This document shows positions 1 through 8,433 of a DNA stretch of 32,105 nucleotides, piece by piece. Position 1 is the stretch's first letter, and each line of letters opens with the position of its first letter. Origin of the DNA: Marinobacter sp. SS5-14b (lineage in GTDB: Bacteria > Pseudomonadota > Gammaproteobacteria > Pseudomonadales > Oleiphilaceae); the NCBI RefSeq assembly GCF_030541005.1, contig NZ_JASSVM010000015.1:1-32105 (forward strand), written 5' to 3'. The position numbers were made by a program, and so were the translations under genes. Below the pieces are notes generated by a model. It ran no database searches. It had not been told where the DNA came from and saw only the letters and a list, made by a program, of their open reading frames with translations.

Positions 1-121
1 TTGGTGGCTATCTGATGGACTACTACAACCGGCAGCGGCCTCACGCGTTTAACGGCGGCATTTCGCCTGTTGCAGCTGAGGAAAATCTTAAAATACTGTC
101 CGGGATTAGTTGACCACTACA
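1..121 (+). mobile_element. Right end of an IS3-family insertion sequence
   Basis: The segment holds the last part of an IS3-type transposase and the terminal inverted repeat. The element appears to end at 121: read on the minus strand from there the sequence begins TGTAGTGGTCAACTAATCCC, with the 5'-TG...CA-3' ends usual for IS3 elements. The transposase stop codon (111-113) lies inside this repeat. The rest of the element lies left of the window, so the other repeat and any target duplication cannot be checked. The insertion interrupts the EVE-McrB gene that begins at 1990 on the minus strand. Confidence 0.8.
3..113 (+). CDS. IS3-family transposase OrfB, C-terminal fragment (partial)
   Basis: Reading from position 3 gives 36 residues that include YYNRQRPHAFNGG and end SGIS before a TGA stop. 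The YN..RPH..F..G...P..A motif is the typical C-terminus of the DDE integrase (OrfB) of IS3-family elements, just after the catalytic glutamate helix. In this family OrfB cuts and joins the element ends during copy-paste transposition. The gene runs in from outside the window, so its length and integrity are unknown. Family assignment is firm; the subgroup is not determined. Confidence 0.8.
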   Translation, partial: GGYLMDYYNRQRPHAFNGGISPVAAEENLKILSGIS

Positions 122-1990
122 AGGCTCTACCCGATAGGCAACTTGGTCAGTTTCTGCATCCTGTACTGGACGAATGCCTTCGACAAAGTCCTCATAGCTG
201 TATGCCTGATGGAAGGTAACGAAAGCGTAGTGAATCTGGTCTGCCTGATTGGGAGCGCCTTCTTTTAGAATTTTGGTCTGTGAGATAAGGTCCTCGCAGT
301 CGTCCTGCCAGTTGCCAGCCAGGGCCCAACGGCTGTCAGTATCCTTATCAAAAACCAGCGGCGCTACCCGGTTCTTATATTTCACCGAAGTGGATGTATC
401 AACGGTATGGGATTGCAAAGTCGCCCAGATCTGAGCCTTAAGATGCTGTCGCCGACCAACTGCCTTTGCTTTCTGAATAAAGAAGGGGTGGCCCTCAATT
501 TCCTTCACTTTGGCTGATTTACCAAGGTCATACAGGCACATGAATACTACATCAAACCAGTTCACTGGTTTGAGTTGCTCTGACAGCCACTGCTCATGGG
601 AAATGGACGCCTGTTTTACAATGTAACGTTCCTTCAGCTTGTTCAAGGTAAACGTCTTGCCGGTGCCGGGCGGCCCATAGAGAATTTTGTTCGTTGGCTC
701 AGCGACTATACGTTGCCTTTGTGTAGTTGAGACTTTTTCTGTCGCCTTGAGGGGTTTTCTTTGCCAAAGCTCATCAAGCAAGGCCGCACTCCGTGATCTG
801 ATCTCAATGCCAGAACTCTGTGGTGACCACTGTTGTTGATCAATGGTGATGGTGCCGAGCTCCCTCATCGTGATGAAAGGATCTTTGAATACGTCCCTAA
901 TAGCGGTCAGCTCGATGTCGACATACAGGCAGGCTTCCCCTTGATCGGCTTTCTGAACGTCATAATGCTCGGCCTCGTAAGGCTCTGATACAACGTTACC
1001 GGTCGCCATTATGCCCCGGGGCTCTTCGCCAAGCCGGATCAGCCACGCTCGGTCGCCCGGAGAGGCTGCTTGGTTGGCACAACGCCATTTCATTACAACC
1101 GGCTTACCCTCTCTAGTTTGGGCGATATCCTTGGGCAGCGTTTCCCAGTCCCAATTTTTTGGATTCCATGCAAACAGCCAGCTTTTGGTGGTTTGGTCCT
1201 TCCAGAGTTCTTTCAAAGGAGGTTGGTAGAAATCCAGTTTTTCAGTGCCGAACTCGGCTTCCTTTGCTTGACGAATTTCTCGAATCTGAGCGTCTACCTC
1301 GGCTGCAGTAAGCTTATTCACAACTCTTAGCGGTTTACCGGTGAATATACTAACGATGGTCTTCCGTTCGCCGCTACTAAAGATACGCTCAATTTGGTCT
1401 GGGTGGAGGAGGTACAGCAACATGTGCCGGAATTGCCGCCGCTCACTCTCAGGAATCTGACCCAACCAGGCCGCCAGCTGGTTGTAATCCCCGAACAACT
1501 GGAGTCGCTCTGTCGCGGACAACTGGAATGTTCGCTTGAAAAGCTCAACACAGTAAGCCAATTCGCGCCAACGGTTAGTATTGAAACTGGTGCCCGCGTT
1601 ACCAATTCCTGCCAGCGTTTCATCTGAAAGTAAGGTGTGGTCAGCAGGCAGCTCATCCCCAGACCATGCCCAAACCCTTAAGATCGATTCGCGTTTCTTG
1701 CCAGCACTTATGTTTTTCGGGCACAGCAGCATTAGCCATAGAATTTCGGCGGCGAGTTTCTTAACCTCTGCGTCACACTCGGACAGCTGAACTTCCAGTT
1801 TCTCGAAGAAATCACCTTCGCCTGCATCAAGGTTATTGGAAAACCAGGTGTCCAAGGCCTGGATGTTATCGGGCGTCCAAATTATTTGGTTCGAAAATAC
1901 GGATCGGCCCTCAGCTAAACTGAGTTTCAGCCAAGTTTCGCCAGCTTTGAATAAATGATCTGCCGTTTGTTCCGCTGCCGGGCGAGCCAT
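122..1990 (-). pseudogene. EVE-domain McrB-like AAA+ ATPase, 3' truncated by an IS3 element
   Basis: The product is like the NTPase motor of a McrBC-type modification-dependent restriction system. Residues 1-260 are an uncharacterised helical N-terminus. Residues about 269-400 (SWLFAWNPKNWDW, then GDRAWLIRLG and GIMATGNV) match an EVE/PUA-like domain, a fold known to bind modified bases. Walker A is GPPGTGKT at 439-446, and FVTFHQAYSYEDFVEGIRP at about 590-610 is a McrB-family signature. Native sequence stops at residue 623; the next 26 residues come from the antisense strand of the IS3 element, ending at a stop near 41. Walker B, the sensor residues and the arginine finger are therefore missing, and no mcrC lies in the window. 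The ATG at 1990 has a GGAG site 7 bases upstream. It is the seventh gene of the minus operon, 67 bp after the nuclease-helicase gene. It is probably non-functional. Confidence 0.85.
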
Positions 1991-2057
1991 ATTTTTTCTC
2001 CGTTGCCATTTCGAAAGTTCGCTTGATCTTGATCAGGAAGAACTCAAAGCTCTATCC

Positions 2058-5000
2058 CTAGTAATTTTTGAAGGTGTCTGAAACGACAGCTGAAACCTCG
2101 GGACCCGTGTCTTTGTTTGCCGAATCCACCCACTGACGAACGCGTTCAACACAGCCATCCAGATCGTCACGAATTTCATAAACCCAAAACCGGAGCACAT
2201 CCCACCCGAGCTCATACATACGTTGGTTGCGAATCTGATCCCGGCGACAGTATTCACCGGTCCAAAGGCGATGATAGCGCTCACCGTCTACCTCGATATC
2301 CAATCGCTTTTCTCCAATAACAATGGCCAGATCCAGAAGGTATTGTTCAACGGGGTATTGTGGGATGGTGCGGATGTCGGCTTCATAAAGGGCTTTATAG
2401 AGAACAATCTCCCAGTCAGATACTTTGGAACGGTCCACCATGCTGGGGTACTCTGGCCTGCCAGGCTGCTGCAGATGGAGATCGGAGTTGATTTTTTCCT
2501 CGCTAAGTTGTTCAACGTAGCGAGCAAATTCAGACAGGTACTCGACATCACTGGACTTTGCGGCCTCGGAGTCACCTATTACCAAAAGCATGGCCCGAGC
2601 CCTGGTGATGGCAACGTTAAAAAGGTTGCCGCTTCGTTTTAGGAACGTTGTAGTTCCGAAGGAGGCACCTTCAGAAACCACTGGTGAGAAAACGATGACA
2701 TCTCGCTCATCGCCCTGAAAACGATGGACGGTGTCGCAGAGGAAGCCGCGCTCATCGAGCATCGATGAAAGTGTTCTATCCTTGAAACACAGCTCCTTTA
2801 TTAGATTTGCCTGTGCACGAAACGGGGTGACAACACCAACCGAGCCCTGATAACGCTGCTCCACCACCAAATGATATAGCTCTTCGACGATGGCTTGTGC
2901 TTCCTGCTTGTTGACGGCACTTCCAGTGCTGGGACGAATCGTTTTGCCTTTAATATCTTGCCACCTAACACCTGGGCTTTTACGGGAAGGGCGCTGCAAC
3001 CGGTCGTACTGAGTTGCTACTCGCAGTCGACCCTCGTAGAAGAACTCATTTGAAAAGTTGATGATATCGGCGTGAGAACGGTGATGATCTTTCAGGTTTA
3101 CAATGTCCTCAGCATTGGCGTAAGAGCTGGTGGTATCGAACAGTGAATTCCAAGAGTAGGCCCACTGGATAAAATCCTGCGTCAGATCGAACCGGTCCAG
3201 CAACTGCATATCCTGCGATTTGTGAATACTGCTGATATGTGGGAGCTGCTTTGGATCGCCGATTACGACTGCCGACTTTGCTCGGTATAACAGTGGCAGC
3301 GCTGAGGCTACGTCACACTGACTGGCTTCATCGAATACGACGAGATCGTAGTAGCCCGCTGTAAAGGGAAGTTTCCCGCGAGCAGAGAGCGACGTGACAG
3401 CCCAGCAGGGAAGGAGATGAGAAACCTTTTCCGTCAGTTCATAGTATTGTTTCCAAACATTCCTCTGAACTTTGCCGCCGCCGGAGTCCGTTATCATCTG
3501 AAGTACCGAAACGTATCGGGACAATAGTGTTCGGTCACTCGCGGTTAGTTTGGCTGGGCTAACCTTGAGCCAGCCTTTCCAGAGCTTGTCTGAATTTGCC
3601 GAGATGCTTTCATACAGTTTCAGTTGTCGTGTATTGATCTCTTCAAGAGAGGTTCCTTGCTGCAATTCAGTCAGTGCTGAAAAGTACTTTTTAATCCGAC
3701 TGATTCTGCCTGATAACTCGCTGATATTGCTGCTGACGTCGGCCCATTGCGTGACATGTTCGTCGTCAACGACCGACGGCGGAGCCTTTAGCTCAAGAGC
3801 CTCGGTGAACGTCTGAAAGCCGGTAATCGCTTCGTTGAGCTGCTCGAATCTTTTTTTCCTAGCGTTGTTCCAGAACAGGCGTGTAAAAAATCCTTGCTGG
3901 GTCTTGTCAGCCTGCCGTACTGCTTTTTCCAGGCCTCGGTGCTGGTTTTCGAAAGCCTCCAGATCCAAAGACCGCACGCGCGCAAACACCTTTTCACCCA
4001 GCTCTTCTCGATATTCTTCGATAGATTGCTCAAGCTTGTCGACGGTATTGCGATGAGCTATGAAATCAGCCTGCTTTTTCTTAAGCGATTCAGACTGCTG
4101 AATCAAAGCATCGTGCGCCTCAACACAGTGGTCATATTCAAGCTTCTCGTCTTCTGATGCTGCGGCAGAGAGCAGGGCCTGCAGGTACTCTTTGAGTTTC
4201 AGCTGATAAGCGTTGGAGCCCATTCTCAGCAACAAAGGTCGTGGACCAAGGGTATTTACCCTGGTCTCAACAACATCGACGGCTTTGTTGTTTTTACTGG
4301 CAAATAGTACTTTCTTGCCTTGCCAGGCGGCATTGATTAAGAGGTTGGTGACCACCTGAGATTTGCCGGTGCCGGGAGGTCCGGTGATGATCGTGAGTTG
4401 TTTTGAAAGGGCTTGGCCAACGGCCATTCGCTGTTCCAGGTTCATGGGCAGAACTTCAAGCAGTGTTTTATCAAGAGGCGGTTCCTCCTCCCTGTTGAAG
4501 CGATTGCCTACCAGTTGCCCGAGCGCGGTGCCCTCATACTGTTCTTCTTTGAGAACCGCCAGATCTCGCAGTTCTGTCTCCAAACCTTGAGTGTAAGGCT
4601 TACGCTCGGCTAGCATCAGAACAGCCTGATTGTAGATGCCTGGTTCGCTCAGGGTTGGTATGGGTTGTGATGCCGACAGTTCCTCTGGGTTGCAGACCTC
4701 TCTCCAAGGCCACTCGGTGCGAAGTGCCTGTAACCTTGGTACAACCTCGTCCAGTTCTGGAACCTCTGCCCCATCGCTAAAGCCCAGCTCATCCTCCAAG
4801 CTGAGGAGCTCATCCATTAGCGAATCCCGATCGGCATTTGTAAAACGTTTCAGAACCGCGGTGTTTAGAATCGGGAAGTCATTTGAAAGCGAGGCCATTC
4901 CACGGTTGTTGGCTCCTTCAAACTGAACTGGTATGAGAAATAATGGCTCCAGACGATAGATATCGTTTCCCGCTTTGGAGGTGAACCGGTTAATGGCAAT

Positions 5001-5450
5001 CGGATAACCAAGGTAAAGAATTTTGGCATTTCTATCCCGATGCATTTTATTGGTTAACTGGCTACCGGCCGGCGTCTGGAGATGGGCATTGATGTCATCA
5101 TCCGGTAGAGAGGGGAGAGGCACGTAATCGAAATCGTTCTGGAATGGCCTTGCCCAAGTGCTTACTTCACCGATGTCGTCTTGACTCAGGCAAGCCAAAT
5201 AATACCTAGCCAGGCGAGATAGCGAAGTGTTTGTAAACGAGGCCTCACCAGGTCCGGAGCCTGGTTTGCTTGAGGCGCCTTTTAGAGGCCACCAACAGTA
5301 TCGGGAGTCTTGTGAGTACTGGGCGCTCAGTGGCCCATACAGAAGGCTGTTTACCTCCCTTTTATCGACACCAAGTTTTGTCGCCAGCTGAACGGCCTTC
5401 TGGCCCGGCCTCAGATTCAGTTCATCGACTAATCTTTGTTGTAACGACAT
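2058..5450 (-). CDS. SF1 (Dna2/UPF1-like) helicase with C-terminal Vsr-like nuclease
   Basis: This 1130-residue protein probably translocates on and cuts DNA. Residues 1-60 resemble a small winged-helix domain. Walker A is GPPGTGKS at about 357-364, followed by a coiled-coil insertion of some 200 residues. Motif II is DEASQ at about 707-711, followed by GDPKQLPH (motif III), TVHRFQGDERD (motif V) and VAITRAR (motif VI), the full set for UPF1-type SF1B helicases. From about residue 1013 there is a PD-(D/E)XK-type domain of the Vsr/DUF559 kind: LDLAI, then RLDIEVDGERYH, then DQIRNQRMYELGWDVLRFW. The helicase-Vsr arrangement recalls the Hhe defence proteins, which carry DUF4011; DUF4011 is not evident here. 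The ATG at 5450 has an AGGAG site about 10 bases upstream. A 181-bp gap with an inverted repeat precedes the gene, so it may have its own control. Confidence 0.85.
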   Translation of the reverse strand: MSLQQRLVDELNLRPGQKAVQLATKLGVDKREVNSLLYGPLSAQYSQDSRYCWWPLKGASSKPGSGPGEASFTNTSLSRLARYYLACLSQDDIGEVSTWARPFQNDFDYVPLPSLPDDDINAHLQTPAGSQLTNKMHRDRNAKILYLGYPIAINRFTSKAGNDIYRLEPLFLIPVQFEGANNRGMASLSNDFPILNTAVLKRFTNADRDSLMDELLSLEDELGFSDGAEVPELDEVVPRLQALRTEWPWREVCNPEELSASQPIPTLSEPGIYNQAVLMLAERKPYTQGLETELRDLAVLKEEQYEGTALGQLVGNRFNREEEPPLDKTLLEVLPMNLEQRMAVGQALSKQLTIITGPPGTGKSQVVTNLLINAAWQGKKVLFASKNNKAVDVVETRVNTLGPRPLLLRMGSNAYQLKLKEYLQALLSAAASEDEKLEYDHCVEAHDALIQQSESLKKKQADFIAHRNTVDKLEQSIEEYREELGEKVFARVRSLDLEAFENQHRGLEKAVRQADKTQQGFFTRLFWNNARKKRFEQLNEAITGFQTFTEALELKAPPSVVDDEHVTQWADVSSNISELSGRISRIKKYFSALTELQQGTSLEEINTRQLKLYESISANSDKLWKGWLKVSPAKLTASDRTLLSRYVSVLQMITDSGGGKVQRNVWKQYYELTEKVSHLLPCWAVTSLSARGKLPFTAGYYDLVVFDEASQCDVASALPLLYRAKSAVVIGDPKQLPHISSIHKSQDMQLLDRFDLTQDFIQWAYSWNSLFDTTSSYANAEDIVNLKDHHRSHADIINFSNEFFYEGRLRVATQYDRLQRPSRKSPGVRWQDIKGKTIRPSTGSAVNKQEAQAIVEELYHLVVEQRYQGSVGVVTPFRAQANLIKELCFKDRTLSSMLDERGFLCDTVHRFQGDERDVIVFSPVVSEGASFGTTTFLKRSGNLFNVAITRARAMLLVIGDSEAAKSSDVEYLSEFARYVEQLSEEKINSDLHLQQPGRPEYPSMVDRSKVSDWEIVLYKALYEADIRTIPQYPVEQYLLDLAIVIGEKRLDIEVDGERYHRLWTGEYCRRDQIRNQRMYELGWDVLRFWVYEIRDDLDGCVERVRQWVDSANKDTGPEVSAVVSDTFKNY

Positions 5451-5531
5451 CTGACGAAAACTCCTGTAATACGTATCCTCAGGGTTCCAGAGTAGACAGA
5501 CCCTTATGGCGGGGAAAACGGTCGATTCTAC

Positions 5532-5552
5532 GCAAACGAACGTGTCGTTTGC
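5532..5552. promoter_or_regulatory. Perfect 8-bp inverted repeat, possible operator or RNA hairpin
   Basis: Arms GCAAACGA (5532-5539) and TCGTTTGC (5545-5552) are separated by five bases. The repeat lies in the 181-bp gap between the two SF1 helicase genes, about 82 bp upstream of the start at 5450. On the minus strand no T-run follows the second arm, so an intrinsic terminator is unlikely. A repressor operator or mRNA structure fits better, though neither is shown. The rest of the gap (5451-5631) holds only AT-rich imperfect repeats and no gene. Confidence 0.4.
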
Positions 5553-5631
5553 TACCCATCAATATCCACCTACCAACCAAAAGTCCGAGTCTTTTGTAGC
5601 AGTGGTGACGCTCTAAAAGTTTTGGTAGCCA

Positions 5632-8322
5632 CTAACTGTCCCAACTTTCCGTAAACTCAGACCGAAGCTGGCTCAAAGGTTCTGGCAGCTGTTGATTACA
5701 GGTCATCCCCAAATACGTGGCAGCCCGGGTGAAGCCAACGTACAGATACTTGTCGAAGAGATCAGGAACCAATTCGGCGAGCTCATCGACTCCCACGAAA
5801 AAGACCGCTTCAAATTCTAGGCCTTTGATATGTTCAATTGAGAAAACGCGCACGTTGTTTCCTTCTCCCAATGATTTGCCGCCGACGCAAGCCTCGGCGC
5901 GCAGGTTGAAGTCCTCTAGCTTTTCATTGAGTGCCTCAGCCATTTGTTCTGCCTGATCATCATTCTGAACCAGTACAGCGGTGGTGGGGAGCGGCGGTGT
6001 TAACGACTCGATCTCACGGATTCGTTCAGCTAGCCAAGCACTGGTGGAGTCAATATCCGAACAGTGCTCGATCAGCGTAGGCATCAGACCATCGTGTACA
6101 GTAGATTCTGGTAATTCGCCAAGGGCAGATAAGTCGCCCCCAGTCGCAGTTAGCAGCTCACCTGCCAAGCGATTCAATGTACGGCTTTGCCGGTATACGG
6201 CATTGATGTTCTGAACCGTAAGATCTTTGGCCAACCAATTTAACTGGGCCTTGGATCGGATGCCTTCACCAGTGATTCGCTGGTTGAAGTCGCCACAGGC
6301 GCAGTAGGACTCTGCGTTAAGACTCGATAGATTTTTCATTGCCGCCAACTGGAGCACTGAAAAATCGGTGGCCTCGTCCACGAGTATTTGGTTAAGGAAC
6401 ATTGTTGAATGATTCTGTAGGAACGAGGGCAAGGAGCCGTTGTTGCTCCTTGAAATAACCGGCTCTGCTATGAGCTTCCGAGTATTCTCCAGCGCAAGAA
6501 GTACAACTGCGTCCAGCTCATAGGCAGAAATATGTTTGGGTTTTTCCGGAGCCTTGATATAAAAAGATGTTTCCGAGCATGCTTTTTTCCGGAAGGCTTT
6601 GTAGCTGGCAGGCACATCCCGGACGAAGCGGCGATAGGGTCTGCTGAAGCGATTGAGGGCATTGCGAATGGAAGCGCGCTCGCCGACAATCAAAAGTTCT
6701 TCATTTGTCGGGACTCGCTCATTAAGCCATTCGACGATCGCATAAGTCCTACCTGTTTTAGGAAGCGAGCGCTTTTGATATCGCGAGCGGCCAAGAGAGC
6801 GAATAGCCTTCTTGTAAGCGTTGAAAGCCTCTTTATTACTCGTATTACCAGTAGCTGATTCTGATTCAGTGTTGATTTCAGGTTCATCTTCTCCATCAAA
6901 AACGGAGTCGTCCTCTTCTTCATCATCCTCAACTTCAAGTTGATCAATGAATGACGCAAGCTCTCGAAAGAACGGGGTGTATTGGTTGTACTGTTGGCCG
7001 GCTAATTCCTTTAACTGTTTTTCTGATTGCTCGTTGAGATCTTTCAAGGCCTCTTGGATCACACTCTCCAGCCGAGTCAACTTGCTAAATGTGTCGACAA
7101 GCTTCTTATAGCCTTGGGTCTCAACGATATCTCGAATGGACCGCACCAACTCAGCATTCACGTACCCCTTGGAACTCTCCAGTAGATTTAATCCAACTGA
7201 GAACTGTTTGAATAAACGTTCTGAGTGGAAGTCCCGAAACGCCTCATACCAGCTAATAGGATCTTCAATTACCTGTTGGCTCAGCGTAGTTAGTTGATCT
7301 TTAAGAATGAACTTGCCTTGGCTGGTAGAGGACTGAAGAAGCCCCAAGTTTTCACGACTCAGTTTTCTGCGGTAGTTCTCCCAGGTCACGATCTCGTTGC
7401 TCGACACTGGAACGTCTTCACGAGCGAAGGCGTCCTTGAGATACATTCTCAGCAGCTCAGTGGGTGTGAACATAATCCAGCTTTTGCTGTGTTCTCGCCC
7501 TGATGAATCGGGCTGGGCGTACCGTTTTTCAGCAGGCTCCATGAGCTCTGAGTCTAGTTTTTGGCTAAGACGTTTGATCAGAGTTGTAGTTTTGCCTGTC
7601 CCGGGTGGCCCCATAATCATAAGTTTGCTATTCAGCGGAAGCCTGAAAATTTCATCCTGAAACTTGTCCAGGATCGGTTGGTCTCTTAATCCCATAGTGC
7701 GACGGATTTCATGAACCAAGCCTTTCTTGATCAAGTCCTCAGTTTCTTCTCCCGCCAGCATGGCATCGAAATCATCGGCAGCGGTACTGTCGACTTTTCG
7801 GAGTAGGGCTCGGAGGGAGCTGATACTCTGTTGACCAAGTTCTTCGTGGTCAAACTTTGAGTCTTTAGAGTCCCATCCACTCTCAAGAAGCGCGGGATAG
7901 AGTTTGCAGGCCTCAATCACCGTGTACTCAACGCCATTCACTTCTGCGGCATCACCAATTGGAAGCGAAGCTAAACGTCCCATAGGCGCGTTGTAGCTTG
8001 CCAGAAGGCCGTGATCGCCCAGGGGGACCTGATATTTTCGAGCAACGTACACGGTTTTCTGATTGGCGTTCTCGTCCTCTAAAATGAGGCGGGCAATGGC
8101 AGGCTCCCTTGTAAGCTGTGAGTAGCCCTCGCGCGCTTCACGGTTGATCCTGTCGAGTGTTTGGTTTGTTTCAGTGCCGGTGAAGGTGTTCGTGTGGGCG
8201 AAGGCTGTCGAATTAACATCCTTGGTGGATTCCATTTTTTCTTTGGCTACAGATTCAATCCTTGAAAAGGTTTCGAGTGTATCGCGTGCCAAATCAGTAA
8301 TGTGCTGTTTTAGTTCCATCAC
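5632..8322 (-). CDS. UvrD/Rep-like SF1A helicase with long N-terminal and acidic insert regions
   Basis: This 896-residue protein should be an ATP-driven DNA translocase. Residues 1-220 match nothing I recognise. Walker A is GPPGTGKT at about 238-245. Motif II is DEATD at about 649-653, followed by CGDFNQRITGEG (motif III), FSIEHIKGLEFEAVFF (motif V) and YVGFTRA (motif VI, about 861-867). This is a UvrD-like set with a very large insertion between motifs I and II. Within that insertion a strongly acidic, low-complexity stretch (about 464-490) probably forms a flexible linker. No nuclease motif is evident. Translation may start at GTG 8322 or the next codon, ATG 8319; an AAGAAGGA ribosome site serves either. 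A 111-bp gap separates it from the PLD-like gene upstream, and its stop lies 181 bp before the next gene. Confidence 0.85.
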   Translation of the reverse strand: MMELKQHITDLARDTLETFSRIESVAKEKMESTKDVNSTAFAHTNTFTGTETNQTLDRINREAREGYSQLTREPAIARLILEDENANQKTVYVARKYQVPLGDHGLLASYNAPMGRLASLPIGDAAEVNGVEYTVIEACKLYPALLESGWDSKDSKFDHEELGQQSISSLRALLRKVDSTAADDFDAMLAGEETEDLIKKGLVHEIRRTMGLRDQPILDKFQDEIFRLPLNSKLMIMGPPGTGKTTTLIKRLSQKLDSELMEPAEKRYAQPDSSGREHSKSWIMFTPTELLRMYLKDAFAREDVPVSSNEIVTWENYRRKLSRENLGLLQSSTSQGKFILKDQLTTLSQQVIEDPISWYEAFRDFHSERLFKQFSVGLNLLESSKGYVNAELVRSIRDIVETQGYKKLVDTFSKLTRLESVIQEALKDLNEQSEKQLKELAGQQYNQYTPFFRELASFIDQLEVEDDEEEDDSVFDGEDEPEINTESESATGNTSNKEAFNAYKKAIRSLGRSRYQKRSLPKTGRTYAIVEWLNERVPTNEELLIVGERASIRNALNRFSRPYRRFVRDVPASYKAFRKKACSETSFYIKAPEKPKHISAYELDAVVLLALENTRKLIAEPVISRSNNGSLPSFLQNHSTMFLNQILVDEATDFSVLQLAAMKNLSSLNAESYCACGDFNQRITGEGIRSKAQLNWLAKDLTVQNINAVYRQSRTLNRLAGELLTATGGDLSALGELPESTVHDGLMPTLIEHCSDIDSTSAWLAERIREIESLTPPLPTTAVLVQNDDQAEQMAEALNEKLEDFNLRAEACVGGKSLGEGNNVRVFSIEHIKGLEFEAVFFVGVDELAELVPDLFDKYLYVGFTRAATYLGMTCNQQLPEPLSQLRSEFTESWDS

Positions 8323-8433
8323 ACGGTGTCCTTCTTGTAGTTAGATGCTTCCATGGTCGGCGTGGAATACGACGATAAATAGGTTTACTCGCAAGCGTCC
8401 CCGATAAGATGATCGCGAATCAAGTCCGGCAAC

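Noticed and set aside
5578..5596. CAAAAG/CTTTTG hairpin as a terminator after the UvrD-like gene
   Set aside because: The stem is short and AT-rich and no T-run follows on the minus strand.
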